Source: Endothia cerciana
Taxonomy: Eukaryota; Ascomycota; Sordariomycetes; Diaporthales; Cryphonectriaceae
Length of the DNA: 64,000 nucleotides
Assembly (NCBI GenBank): GCA_026119935.1
Contig: JALRMH010000007.1
Location: 372,001-436,000 of the forward strand
Reading direction: 5' to 3'
Positions 1 through 12,388 of this stretch are shown piece after piece. Numbering within the stretch: the stretch's first letter is position 1; every line of letters begins with the position of its first letter. The notes under the pieces are model-generated. The model saw only the letters and a program-made list of their open reading frames with translations. It was not told the DNA's origin and did no database searches. The position numbers were made by a program, and so were the translations under genes.

Positions 1-3000
1 TACAAATATATCACCCAAGCGAGCTCGTCTCCACGAAATCGGGAGCCAACGAGAGAAACGTTCAAGATTAGTGACAGTGACATGTACACTGCGAACTTAG
101 AAGTATGGTAGCCAATGACATTTTCTCCTCAATCTTCCCTCCTTTTTTGATTATGGGGGGGTTTTTTTTTCTTTCTTTTTTTTCTTCTTCTTCCCGTTTC
201 TCATGTTACCGTCCCCAGATTTCGGAGAGAAGTGCTCATAGAGACTCGACCCAAGAGGTCAGAATCTTTCCGTGTCTTGCTTCGGCTGCTTGGGTTTTTT
301 TTTGCATTCGACTTGACGATACGAATGATGACCAGTCATATATCCTGAGTGAAGCCACCGCCTTGCGGATGATGATCCGGGGACCAAACTGCAGCGTTTC
401 GGGGGTCACAAGGTCCCTGAAAGAGATTATGCCGAGATAGAGAAGTAATGATGCCCGAGACAGCCTACCAAAGTTTCCGTTGGAGTTGCCTGTGGTCCTC
501 CAGATCGCCGACCCGGAACGCCCGCGAGTGGACGTCACAAGCGCTGGGAACGAGCAGTCGAGATAAGCTGACTCGCTCGATTCCATCTTGCAAGCAATGC
601 CGCGGAATCCCCTCGTGCGGTCCCCAGCCTGGGGAGCAGCGTGATCATGCGTGTCTTAGTCCTGTAACAAAGCTAGCCACGGTCTCGACTAGGTCCCAGA
701 AGAAGCAAGCTAGATAGAGGCGCTGCTCGCCCACATCTTCGCCTGGCCAGTCCCTATCAAGAGAGGACTGCGAAGCTAAAAATCTTGTTAATGTTGCGCG
801 GTTGCATTTATTTAGGGAAGGCTGAGTCCCTGGCCCTGGGCCTACAGACGGCAGACCCTACTATAGTGACATGAACTTCTGGTACTTATAAGACACTGCT
901 AGAGTCAATTATCACAATTGCACCGAAACGATCGCGCTGGGCTTGTTGTCGAACCTGCCTTCCAGACTGGAACCACCTGCAGACCTGGCAGTCGTCGGGC
1001 GGCCTTCTGTTAATCAAGGAACCTTCATTGATTCCCAAGATGGAAATTGGTCTCATGGTGTTTCCGGCAATTGGGCATGCAAGTAGTCTAGGTGCTGAGG
1101 CGACACGTCGATCAAGGCGGCTGAGGAGGTGAGACAGGCGCCTGCAAGGCGACTGATCCCTTCTCCTCCCCGGGGAGAAAGCTTGGGACTAATCGCCACA
1201 AGAGCGCCACAACAGACGCCACGAACCATGATTCCTTCTCCTGTGAGATTACGGGCGCAGGTTCGACAGGTTTGATGTGCGAGGCTGGGGGCCCCAAGGC
1301 TCGAGCGGTCGAATGCCATGTCGGTTGACGGGTGCCTCCAATATCGGCTTCTCGACCTCTGTGATACACACAATCCTCGGTTCCTGCAACAAGCCTACGC
1401 CTCATTTGCAGCTTTGCTTGCTGGCAGCCGGTGAGCGCAATGAGGGTCATCCATTGGTCGGACAACCGCAGACAGCAATATACCTTTTGGGGGGAGGGGG
1501 TGTGCAACCTCGGAAGTGGCAGGATCTGGGGCAAATCTCTCTGGCCAAGCGTGGTAATCCTGAAGCCTATCTGCAGGGCGTCTACCTTCTTTCTGCATCT
1601 GATGTAGCATTAAGTTTGTCGACCAGCCTCAGAAGTAGGAACGAAGATGGGGTGAAATTTGAATACGAACGGACAGAGTAGCGAGCGACCTGTCAGTATT
1701 TCTCGGCATAGATCGCTGCTCCCAGACCCCTGTCCTCTCAGGCCCTTCCCAGTATCAGCCGATCTACCAAAGTAAAAGTAAATCCCAAGGGTTCCCTGCG
1801 TGAATCTCTGGCCCCTTGCCAGCCCGGTGTGTCTGCCGCCCCAATCCCCTGTCAGCGGTAGTGTTGGGCTTCCCTGCAACAAGATAGGAGGGCGCCCTGG
1901 AACCGTTAGGCGGCTGATTGGAGGGAACAGTTTCAGAGAGAACACGACGGTTCAAGTAACAGGGCGTCGAGTGAGATTATCCCTGCCGTCAAGAAAAACA
2001 GCTGCGGGGTGGGAGGAAGACCTAAGGCTAGGAGACTGATACTGTGTATATACGAAGAAGGAAGGTCGATCAAGTCTGGGGAAGTGGACCAAGGAGGCTC
2101 AAGGGGAGACGGGGGGAGACGGGGGCCCCTGGGGTCCCTGGGGGCCGGCTTCCCCCTCATAAAAATAAATAAAATAAAAAATAAAAAATAAGTGGTAAAG
2201 ACTTGCACTGCATCTCGATCTCGTTCACAACGCAGCAGATGGGACCGCGCAGTGGTCGAGATGACCCTCACTGCCACCAGTAAGCAAGCCTCGGATAAGT
2301 GCCCGCGGGCTTTCGACCTAGCTGGATGGTGGTAAACCTTGACTGCGCACAACCCGTCGTGCTCCTCGGCCGGCCTCATTCATGATACCGTCAGGATTTC
2401 CCAATGCTACATATATATACTCGCACACGACCCCAAAACGTTGCTGCAATTAAATCCCGCAGGACTCGGCATGGAGGACGTCGCCCCCACTCAATATTCT
2501 ATGCAGCATGCGGAAAAGGCTGACTTGGAAGTCTGATATTTGGACCCCATCCCCATATTTGCTGGGTCCAGGCCTGATAGTACGGATCCTTCCGAGCAGC
2601 GAGATCAGAGTCTGACCACACAGATCTGCACGGCTGCCCCTGGACTGCATCGGCACGACGTTTCCAACGGCCAGACAACCGTGGTTATCGTGCCTACGGA
2701 AAATGACTCTCGTCTCGAGTGGGTACATCGCCACCAGGCCGCAAACGGCGATGGTGCTCACACACCCATCCCCAAACGAGTCTAGGACGGACTGCCTGGG
2801 TGTGTCACCAGGCCCGTGGCCAATATCAGCATCCACACCCACGTTGCAACCCTGCGCCGCGCTGTAGGCCATCGTGCATGTGGCCTCCGGACCTGGACCT
2901 CCTGGCTTCGCGATCGAAACACCAAGAAATGCCGGCGGGTGATGTGGTTGCTGAGTACCCAATGACGGTGCTCTATCCGGGGTCGCCGTTCAGACAGATA

Positions 3001-4433
3001 CAGAGCCCAGGGCAGATCCCGTTGTAGGGCCCTTCCTGGTGCCCAAAATGTCCGTCGCCGCTCGCTCGGCATCTCACGAGGTTGACAGAGCAAACGGCAC
3101 GGGGGAATCCCAACGTCCATCATGCCGGGGGGGACGAGTCATACCACACCTGAAGTACACCCCTTGACCCGTTCATGCAAGATGCGGCTTCTCCCATGGG
3201 TCGACAATGGAGTATTCGCCAGTGAGACGCCCCTGATTCATAGAGGGACTATCTTCCACCGTCAGGGTCTCTTCCTCCGGTATCATCAGCCTTGGCTCGA
3301 CAGTGTGGGAACGGACCGACCAAGCCATGGCCCCCACCAAAGCCCCAGTGCTATACGAATCGGCCCCGGTCTCATAATCCCCGTTTCTGAATCTGCATAT
3401 GCGACGTCCCTCATCAACAACCTACTATGGTACAAGTCGCACCACCATTCCTGCTTCCTCCTCGAGCTGCAGGCCCGCCGTCCCCCACCCGTACCCAGTG
3501 TGTAGGCGCAGTCGCTGGTCGTTGCGGACACATACAGCACTGGACAGGCGACCAGCAGAGCCGGATGATGAGGCGGATAGTTTTGTACGGGAATCGCTCG
3601 GCTAGGTGCAGGGTGTGTGCGCTCAGCTCTTCGTCTGTTCTTGGGCTCGTACCAGCACCTCACTAGGGTGACGTTGGTCCCAACTTTGGCGCTGCCCGAA
3701 CGCCCAGTCGACCTTCTTATGTACCTGTCTGCGGACTAGATCTCGGAGAGATTGTCAGACACATTCCCTCCTGCAGGGGCAGGTGAACAAACCGAGACCC
3801 TCGTCCCAGGTCGGGAAGCACACCCTAGTGCATCTCACATCGCATTTATCATTTCTCCGCCCCAATGGTATCCGTTTGTGTCACACGGGGATGGGGTCCG
3901 TTTGTCGAGCGACATTTCTTGCTTGCCTCTTCAGAATTGTTCTTGCTCCTTGCTTGACCATATACTCTGGGCGGGCCTCGAGGTCTTCTCTTCCCTGGCC
4001 GAGCGTGCAGAGTTCTCGTGAACCAGCCAGGCCCCGACAGCCCACGCGTGTATCCATCGGGCCCAACGCAAATTCCGGCTGTGGTACCTTACGGAGCGAG
4101 CCATTGTCGAGCGGTGGCCTCGCACCATCCGGAACAACCTGAACAACTCGCTCTCATTCTGACGTGGGGGCCGACTTGCTGGCTCTCCTACTGCTTTCGA
4201 GTACTTCATCTCCTGGCTGGCACCCTCAACATTGCCTCCTTCAGTACTTCCCTAAGCTGTTCCTCGGGTTTTAAAGACTACCCCCTACTCCCCGCCGTCC
4301 TTGCTTCCGCAACTGAGGCTTGTCTGCCTTCGCCAGTTTGTTGAACCCCCACGAAACGCCGCCACCAGATCACAGAAATATTGGCGCCGTCATTACCTTG
4401 CTGGCGATACATGGCCTCCTTCTCGCCTGAACA
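1..4433. other. Gene-poor leading region, no supported gene
   Basis: I find no reading frame here with recognisable motifs or convincing splice structure. Several overlapping open frames on both strands between about 2450 and 3663 look like chance openings in GC-rich DNA, or an unrecognised relic. Poly-T/pyrimidine runs occur near 135-195 and a G/C-rich run near 2100-2155. The last few hundred bases hold the promoter and leader of the gene at 4434, including a short upstream ORF. Confidence 0.5.
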
Positions 4434-4446
4434 ATGGGGCTCCTGA
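4411..4446 (+). promoter_or_regulatory. Putative 11-codon upstream ORF overlapping the start of the 4434 gene
   Basis: An ATG at 4411 opens an 11-codon frame ending with TGA at 4444-4446. It overlaps the proposed main ATG (4434) in another frame. If both lie in the transcript, ribosomes would have to bypass this ORF to reach the main start, a usual arrangement for translational dampening. The transcription start is unknown, so this rests on sequence position only. Confidence 0.3.
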
Positions 4447-7253
4447 CACTGTTATTATCCCGGGGGCCTGGCAGGGTTCATCCGCGGGAAGACTTTGCTC
4501 AATCGCAACCGGTCACGTCGATGGACAGTAGGTCGACTTATATCCTCTGATTACTGAGTCTACTCACATATGACATCTTAGGACCTACACCTGGGCCTAC
4601 AAACACTCGAGAGGACTCTGTGGAAAAGCTGCCCCGAGAGTCAACATCCTCGAAGAATTCTCCGATCCGGTCAGGCGAGTTTGACAGGACTGCTCCTCCA
4701 CCACTGAATCCAGATCTCCGGGCCGCATCTGCCTTGGAGAGGAGAGGAATTATAGCCGGCAAAGCCAGTGGACATGTTCACCGACCAAGGACGCCGAGAC
4801 GTCCACAACGTGAGCCTCGCAAGCCACCACTGTCATTTCGAGATCCCAACCCCTTTGCACCAAGCTCGACAGCGCTTCAAAGCTCAGTCGTGGATCAAGA
4901 GGGCGCGGACGATGCTGAGTCTCTCGTTGGAAGAAGTGGACGGACTGGCTCCTTCTCAAGCTCTACAAGTCGACGTGCAAAAGACCTTCTCGACGCCGCG
5001 GAGGAGATCAGGCCCTTGGACTTCCGAAGCCGTGTACGGGCCACTGGGGCAAGGGACTATGGCGAAGACGTGGCAGACCGCAACATCTCGCAGCAGACAG
5101 CAAGCGGCTTTCAGACTATGTCGACCTCGGATCTCAATCGTCCTTCCACCGCTGGCGGGGACTATAGCGCCTCACCGTCGAGCCGGGCAGGATCTCTTAC
5201 CCTGAGGGGCTGCACCAAGCCTTTCAACTCGCCGACCTCTCGTCACCATGCTGGCTCGGCTTATCTCGCCATTCGATTCGCTAACTCTGGCCTATCGACG
5301 CCTTCTTCCATGAATGACCTCGGCGAGGCCGGACTTTTCTGCAGGAGGAACAAAAATAGAGCTTCCTTGAATGCCTACGTCCCAAGTGGCCTCGCTTCCC
5401 TTCCTTCCACACCACGGTCCGTTGCCCCAATGCCTGGCTTGCAAAACGGCGTAGACTCCAGAGACCTCGGCTGGCGAGGCGCCGAGTCTGATAGCTGGTC
5501 TCGAAGTCATCGTATATCGCCCACAGGAAGCAACTTTTCTGTGCCAAGATCGCCTCAGTTAGTTCACAACCACATTATTGAACAGGATGACTCGGAGCTG
5601 GACGAGGCCAATCATCGAGCAAACCCGGACAGGGAACGACAATCTGGCGATATCCTTGCACCACGCAGCTCGGGCCACCAGCGGGGATCTGGTGCGAGCG
5701 TTGGTCACATCTCCTTAGGCAGGGCTTCGGGCAGGTTCAGCAACCAGACTATCAGGTCCTCACTATCCTCCTCCATCACAAGCCGTTACCCTTCTGTTGA
5801 TTTCACCCCCCTGGGCATTCCTCGGTTGAGAAGCAACTCTCTGGGTGATTTCAACCGGCTGTGTGAGGGTGACCAAGGTCCTAGCAAGAAGACGAGATCT
5901 CTACGTAAGGGGGCCACCACGACCGCTTGTCTTTCTTCAAGCTTCTCACTGACATCCGCAGGCTCTCATCTGCACTCGAGGTCCAACAGCAGCGACGATC
6001 TGTACACCCACGCTAGAACCAAGGACCACCCTTCGACTCTCAAAGACCTCGCTGACATCGACGAGCACAACGTGCCCTTCCGCGCCAGCAAGATCCGTGA
6101 ATGGGACCTATCCACACCATGCAACTCAATATCGACCTCGAGTGCGTCCAATGTATATTCTGGGAGTAGCATGCGCCCAACGTCCCGGCATACTCATACG
6201 ACGTCTGTCGACTCTACGCCTCAGCAGTCTTTGCGTAAGAGCGAGGATAGCTTCCTCTCTGACAACCGAGGTCAGCACAGGACGAGCACAGCGGACTGGT
6301 CGCATACGAGGACGGGGTCGACGGGGTTCAACATCGACGACTACATCTCTTCGGATGATGAAGATTCTATCACGGTACCTCGGCGTCCCACGGCCGAGGG
6401 AGAGGAGGATCTGCTGTTCGATTCAAGTTTTGGCGTCACTGGCGCAGTGCTGCCTGGATTGATGGAATCGGTGTACGATGAAAGCTGTCCACCACCCATT
6501 GTCAGGGATGGCCGGCACAAGGCGGATAGCCTGATCGAGGAGGAGAGTGAATACGACAGCGAGCATGACACAGGTGCCTCGGGCTTAGTGGACATCGAGG
6601 CCGACCGCGTTAGCGAGAATCGAGGTTTGGACTTCACATCGCTTCGGCAACTGCGGCAATACCCCAGAAAGGAGAGCCCTGGCGCGTTTTGCAGGAACTC
6701 GAGAAGGCCTGTTGCGTGGGATCATGTCGGCAAGAGCTCTATGTCGTCCGCGTCTGTCGACGAAGGACGACCCTCCGGGACTAAGAACGGTCAACACCGT
6801 ACCCTGCGCAAATCGTCAAGCGATATCGGCGTGTACGACCGAAACCCCGCCGCCTGCAGGGGCCAGAGTAGGCTCTCCGCGCTTGGGATGCTGCACGGGC
6901 GCAGATTTGACTCTGCTGTGTCTCTGGACGAAGCTCACGAAAATGTCAACGTGTTCAGCGGCATACGAGAGGCTGTGAAAACCGAGAGCACAATCAGGGA
7001 GGAGAGTGGGAAGATCGACCACAGCACAGCTAGGAGGCTGAGAAAAGAGGACAAGGCCAGGAAACGGGCACAGGATGCGGAGAACCTCCGCGACAAGAGG
7101 ATGACGAGGGCCTTTGGGGGTCCTCAGGATGGAGACGCTGCTGCATCAAGGGCGCGGAGTGAGACGGACGAGCCTGACCGGGGACGGTCGCTGGTGAGAA
7201 AACCGAGCGCCAAAGGCAAGGAGAAAAAGAAGGAAGATGGGGTTGTTGACTGA
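4434..7253 (+). CDS. Ser/Arg-rich, largely disordered fungal protein of unknown function
   Basis: Proposed exons are 4434-4527, 4582-5904 and 5962-7253, giving about 902 aa. The first intron (54 nt, GTAGGT to CTTAG) joins a short first exon in phase to a long open frame that has no ATG of its own where it opens; an in-frame TGA at 4428 precedes the chosen ATG. The second intron (57 nt, GTAAGG to CCGCAG with a CTGAC branch-like site) is a multiple of three, so the frame stays open whether or not it is spliced. The protein is dominated by Ser, Arg, Thr, Gly and Pro, with many RxxS-type sites that kinases could use, acidic patches (for example DDYISSDDED) and a basic, probably helical segment near the C-terminus rich in K, R, E and D. 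No catalytic domain or membrane segment is visible. I do not recognise the family; a phosphorylated scaffold is only a guess. Confidence 0.75.
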
Positions 7254-9185
7254 GGTACTACGTATTTCAGGTCGCTCGTGGAAAGCGTCCGCCCCGGGGG
7301 GAGGGGGGAGTCGCTGATTTCGCGGAGCCCAACCCCCTTTTTCTTTTGTCATCTTCTGCCTTCGCGCATATCGTTCTGCACGATCATGAACACCATTCAA
7401 CTGAATTTTAAGACGGCCTTGGCGAGCATCGGCGTTTAATATGTTGGGATACCAAGGGAAGGGGAATTACAGACTGCGGATCTACAGAGGTATGGGCTGG
7501 TGGTCATAGGATATGACTGGTACGGCGCATGGTCTGGTCTGGGTATACCTGTGTTTGTGGACACAGATGAGGCAGCGGCGCCAGAGACTGTGGACTTTGG
7601 GAATGAAAAAGGGTGCGGCCCAAACATGTTGGCTAGCAATATCCCTCACGCAACCCACACTAGTGATGTTTTGAGTCACAAGAAGACCTGTAAAGTGTGA
7701 GGCATTCGCGAAGCGTCTTGTGTTCAAATCCATACATTCCTTACCCAAGAGCCCTTCTTTCCGTGGTCCATCCCAGACTTGTTCAAGTGGTGTCTTTTCC
7801 TGCAGCGAAGTCTAACGATTATCGGGCCATACCCCCTCACCCACATACATTAAGGTCTAATCACACGATGGCCACCTCCGCAGATCGTGACAATGCTGCC
7901 CTATAGCCCATGATGGGCCTTGTTGATAAATGCTGATAGTTTTTTTGATTTTGCTTTTCTTTTCTCTTTCCCTTTCTTTTCTGAAACCATAGAGACCGTC
8001 TGAACCAGACCTCGTGATGGGGTTTAACAGGAACAAGTTCCTGTTTCTGGTGCGGTCCCATAGGCACGCTCCATGCGGAAAAACGGCAAGGTTTGGGAAA
8101 GATGGCTCCGCTACGTCGAGCAGAGCATTACATGACGGGATCCTCATGGTCATCTGGAGGAAGCTCGAGGTGTGCCAGCCCCTCTCCGAGGCCGAACACA
8201 GGTGGCTGAGGGACAACAACCAGCGCGGGGGACACGGACAAGGACCCAGAAGTGAATGATTCCACTGTAAAGCACTCTAGGTACTCTTACAGTAGATTAC
8301 TGATGAACCATAGCGATGAAAATGAGCAAACCCCGTCCCATTTCCACGCAATCACCCCCGCTACGTCTCATTTCTTCCCGGTTGGTAAACTCTCGACGTT
8401 TGTCGATTACCAGGGGTTGTGGTAACTCACAATAAGAAAGACTAGAAGACCAAACTCAGGAAGATCTAGACTCTGTGGAGCATGAGGCCCATAGCCGAGA
8501 TTGCTGCAGCTTACACTTGACCGTATACGACGTCGTCCCGTGTGTTACGTCCAGAGGAAATCAGAGGATATTGCGAGAGCTTGAATACGTCTTGGCTGGT
8601 GGGTGGTCTGCTATTCGGCCTCGAATGGCTACGTAATCGGGTAGGATCTAGATGATCTGTCACTTGATGGCTGAGACCAGCTCAGCTAGAGAGAGGCTGT
8701 AGTGCGAATACCATACCCGGAAGTCTCCTAAGAATATTCCTGATCCCGTTCGGTTATTAGTCTCCACACTACACGCCGGAATGTAACCAACCCTTCGCTT
8801 CTGAACCAGCTAACCCCTCCTATCATCTTTTGGCTGACGCCAAATGGGCTGATAGGCGGCAATGGATTATGAAGACGGAGGCTGAGGCGTTGGGCTCGAC
8901 AGCACCGTCTGTGTGACCACGGAATGGTACCGCTTCCAGCTCTCGAGTTCCGGCCAACTCCTCCCCCAGCTGGCGCAGTAAAATCCGGGTGCAGCCAGTG
9001 TTGGGACACTGGCGATCGTCATTTTTCCTGAGCTGCACCGGTCTGTTGAGCTGAATGCACGACGCCACAGGGCTCATCCCGTTCAAGCAGAAATCAAGCG
9101 CTTGATTACCGGGGTATGGATATGGTGAGCATGGAGAGAGATTATCAGCTTGGCCGGAAGGGGTATTGTTTAATGGCAGCCAAAG

Positions 9186-9203
9186 GAGAGAGAGAGAGAG
9201 AGT
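9186..9203. repeat. (GA)n microsatellite
   Basis: Uninterrupted GA dinucleotides, about nine units, in non-coding DNA. Confidence 0.85.
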
Positions 9204-9604
9204 ATTGGTTAATATCTAAGTAGGATGCGCCTGATGCATCCCTTCCCATGACAGCGGACTCCTCTCATCTCTGAACGCACATGACAAATTTTACTTGGCC
9301 CCCAGACAGACCCGACCTTCTATTATTTATTTCCGGTCACGAGTACTCTGCAGCCCCGCCGCTTCTGGGATGGGGGAAGGTGGGTCATCTGGCGGTGGTG
9401 ATGCTACTGCTACGGGGGCTGGGCCGACTTGAAGCACGCCTGGAGGAACGTCTGGCGGCAGAGCTGCTGCTCACGCGAAGTATCTCAGGAAACAGACCCT
9501 CTGCGGTGTTCCAGCCATAGTCGGCCTGGCTGTTCTCTTCCGACTAAGTTGCCTTTGTATGGTGGAACAGTTCCTTTAATTTGTTGACGTGATGATATAT
9601 TACT

Positions 9605-9634
9605 TATATATATATATGTGTGTGTGTGTGTGTG
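9605..9634. repeat. Compound (TA)n(TG)n microsatellite
   Basis: Alternating TA units change directly into TG units in non-coding sequence. Confidence 0.85.
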
Positions 9635-9897
9635 CCTAGCAATCAAAAAGGGTTCGGCCATCGATGATAGCCTACGTCCCTTGGGGCTTTGTTTCTTCTT
9701 TCTTTGTTTCTCTCTTTGACTTCTCTTGAGAGTGCGGTGTCTCTCACAATTTGTTTCCCAAGGGACACCCTGGAGAATCAGAGACTCAATCCAGGCTCTG
9801 GATCCCCGATCACCATCTTGGCGGTATTCCTCCCCATAATAATCTGTCATGTTTTCCTTTTCTTTTTTTTCTTTCTTTTTTTCTTAGCCCATCTTGA

Positions 9898-9995
9898 CTT
9901 TTTTTTTTTTCTTGGAGATTCGAACTGTCCCCCAGCCCCCAACTTTTAGATTTCATAGATAGATCTTGCGTTATTACCACTGCACTATGCAGCTG
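9898..9995 (-). mobile_element. Possible tRNA-derived SINE-like fragment
   Basis: Read on the minus strand, a tract resembling a Pol III A-box (AGTGCAGTGGTA) is followed after about 50 nt by a B-box-like GTTCGAATC and then an A-rich tail of more than ten residues. The T-stem beside the GTTCGAATC loop does not pair well and no acceptor stem is visible, so this is not a functional tRNA. A tRNA-headed short retroelement with a poly(A) tail fits, but a chance resemblance is possible. No target-site duplication was identified. Confidence 0.25.
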
Positions 9996-10451
9996 TTGGG
10001 GGCTGGGAACAGTAAAGGCTGCCGTGGAAGGTTTATAAGGTTGCCTTGGTGCGGCGGTTCGGTGAAGGATCCTGGCATTCACTCAGTCACTTCGGTTGAA
10101 CACTGGACATTGGTACTCAGGTACACACACCTTGACGCCAAGTCTGCCTATCCTCCCACGTTGGCGAAGAGATATCACGATGCTACGGTCGGGACCGTCG
10201 GGCCAGGGCGCCAGCGAGCGGGCAAGAGAGGACCAGTCCGGCCACTGTGGAAGATCAGAAATGCTTCATGCTATGACGCTGAACACTATCGAGGGGGAAT
10301 TTGACCGTGGTGTGTCCTACAGAACACCCTACCCAGCACGCTTCCGTCAGACCTCTCGGGCATGCCCCTCAGGCAAAGAGCCCCTTTTCCATAGATGTAT
10401 CGTGCACATTATCTCTTCACCCCCCACCCCCCCCAAAACCAGCACATCACA

Positions 10452-10851
10452 TCACCGCTTCCTCCCCATATTCCTCATCAGGACGCCCCCGATCACGCCC
10501 GCCGCTACGGCGAGGCCGCTGACGATGGCGACGCCCATCAGGCCCTCCCTCGCCACCTTGTCGTCTATCAGCGTCCTCAGGTCGGAGGCCTGCAGGTTCG
10601 CGGGCTCCTTCTCCAGCAGCAGGTCGTTGTACCGCCGCGCCTCGGCGTAGTTGCCCAGCTTGAAGTTGCCGAGGGCGAGGTAGTAGAGGCACTCGCGGCG
10701 GCGCTCGGGGGAGGTGCGGAAGATCTCGGAGAGGAAGACGACGCCGAGGTGTTGATCATCGCGGCGGGAGGATTTTACGAGACCCTGTTGAGAGGGGGAG
10801 TACCTGGGTTAGCTAGGGAAATCTTGACGGACAGGAGACGGGAAGTGTGCT

Positions 10852-10887
<36 letters not shown>

Positions 10888-11133
10888 CTGGGGAATATCG
10901 GAATTGGGGTGGGGGGGGGGCGGCTCACCCATGCGTAGTTGAACTTGGTCTGCACGCCGACCATCTCGCCCTCCTTCTCATATTGTGCGCGTAGGACTTG
11001 CAGTTCTGCCGGGTTGAGGGGCGTCTCCGCATCGACGGCATCTGCGTGTCTGTTAGCGATTCGTCGGCGCAGGACGTGATGTCCTCGAGTTTCCTAGATG
11101 CCCTCCTGACTTACATGGTAGGTTGGTGCCCAT
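10452..11133 (-). CDS. FIS1: Mitochondrial fission 1 protein Fis1
   Basis: Exons on the minus strand are 11133-11115, 11041-10929 and 10784-10452, giving 154 aa, the usual fungal Fis1 length. The introns are 73 and 144 nt; the second contains a long CT/GA repeat. Fis1 is a tail-anchored outer-membrane protein of mitochondria and peroxisomes that helps recruit the dynamin Dnm1 for fission. The start MGTNLPYAVDAETPLNPAEL is followed by the conserved YAWGLVKS and a TPR-like helical bundle containing RRRECLYYLALGNFKLGNY. A C-terminal hydrophobic segment (about residues 126-147) and a short basic tail RNMGRKR form the tail anchor. The gene diverges from SPC24 across about 550 bp. Confidence 0.95.
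10855..10884. repeat. (AG)n microsatellite inside FIS1 intron 2
   Basis: About 15 AG units on the plus strand, lying within the 144-nt second intron of FIS1. On the transcribed strand this is a CT tract upstream of the acceptor and may act as an extended polypyrimidine tract. Confidence 0.8.
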
Positions 11134-11685
11134 CTTGTCTTAGTACGGGCTGCTCTCCCAGGTGTACCCGGATGGCCTGGTTTCTTCGACTGGGTTATTG
11201 CAGGTATGAAGAGCCTTGGGGTGCCGTAGAAAGCCTTGAGGACTCTGGAAGGGTTAGGTGGTCGTCAGGAAAGTTCAAGTAGGTATCATGTGGTAGGACG
11301 CGCTGGTTCCCAGGTCAGGCCTCCAGTTCGACGTGATTCTTTTGCTGCGGTCGGTCGGAGTGGCGGCTGTTCCGCAGTGGAAGCTCGGGCCTCCTTGCAG
11401 GGGGGCAAGGGGCGATGACGCCTGCCAGACAGGGGTCGGGATAAGATAAGATACTTAGGTACCTCCATTGCCTGGGCGATGGGGAATCCCAAAACAAGTC
11501 GTTTGAGAAAAACACCAGAACCTCGGTGGCACCCGTCCCACACCCCAAAGGAACAACCGACGGCCCAACACAGCTCATCGCAAAGCACTCCCGCATCGGC
11601 TCAACGTACATTGCCACGGAGGTCTCACCTGACAGACATAACAAAACGATCTTCAATTGCCAACTGAGAACATATCTCGGTCAAG
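11134..11685. promoter_or_regulatory. Bidirectional promoter region between FIS1 and SPC24
   Basis: The 552 bp between two divergent start codons contain no motif-bearing ORF and must carry both 5' leaders and promoters. No specific binding site was assigned. Confidence 0.5.
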
Positions 11686-12388
11686 ATGTTGCTCGAAGAA
11701 GATCCCGCGACGGTACGTGCTGGAACACCCCCCCCCCCCCCGACAAGGAGACGAGGTGGACACGCTCGGCTGACTGACCACCCCACCACCACCACCACAG
11801 CTCATCCACCACACCATCCAGAACTTCAACATTGCCCCCGACAAGGCCGCCGTCTCCCGGGTCAGCGAGTCCCTCTCGACGCTCAACCAGGCCCGCGACC
11901 TCCGCATCAAGGAGTCCGAGGCGGCCCTGCGCAGGCTCTCCCGCCAGCTCTCGGCCATGCAGGGCCAGCACGCCGAGCTCCTCGCCGCACACCGCGCCTC
12001 CGACCACGCCGGCGCCATCGCGCGCCTCGACACCCAGAAGTTCCGCATCGCCAAGGCCGCGTCCGACCTCGAGATGGACACGGAGCGGCTGTCGGGCCAG
12101 CTCGCCGACCTGGGCGCGCGGCTGACGGAGCTGGAGCTGCAGGGCGTTGAGGGGGCCGGGGACGGCGAGGGCGGTGGCGGCGGCGGGCGGGACGCGCTCG
12201 AGGACGAGGTGCTGCTGCGGCTCAAGGTGTACCGGAGCCTGGGCATCGAGGTCGAGAGGGACGGCAAGGACGGGGAGTTCTCGAGGGCGGTGGTGAGGAA
12301 CGACCGGAGGGGGGATGTCCACGTTGTCAATCTGGATAAGAAGTTCTCGCGGTTCTTCTACGCGAACTACTTCTGGCAGACCCTGTAG
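11686..12388 (+). CDS. SPC24: Kinetochore protein Spc24
   Basis: Exon 1 (11686-11712) encodes nine residues, MLLEEDPAT; an 88-nt intron (GTACGT to CCACAG) leads to exon 2 (11801-12388), for 204 aa. Spc24 is one of four subunits of the outer-kinetochore Ndc80 complex; with Spc25 it forms the inner globular end that binds the Mis12 complex and CENP-T/Cnn1. A long heptad-rich helical stretch from about residue 30 to 125 matches the coiled coil. A Gly-rich linker follows, then the diagnostic C-terminal RWD-type domain with LRLKVYRSLGIEVE, NDRRGDVHVVN and KFSRFFYANYFW. The length is typical. The intron begins with a C-rich homopolymer. The identification rests on the C-terminal block and is firm. 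Confidence 0.95.

Larger units (their letters stand above)
7254..10451. other. Gene-free spacer with microsatellites
   Basis: This 3.2 kb has no credible coding region. It holds a GA microsatellite near 9186-9203, an AT/GT microsatellite at about 9605-9634, pyrimidine-rich runs near 9680-9720 and 9850-9912, and a short tRNA/SINE-like scrap at 9898-9995. Small open frames, such as one at 8014-8259, carry no motif. Confidence 0.5.
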
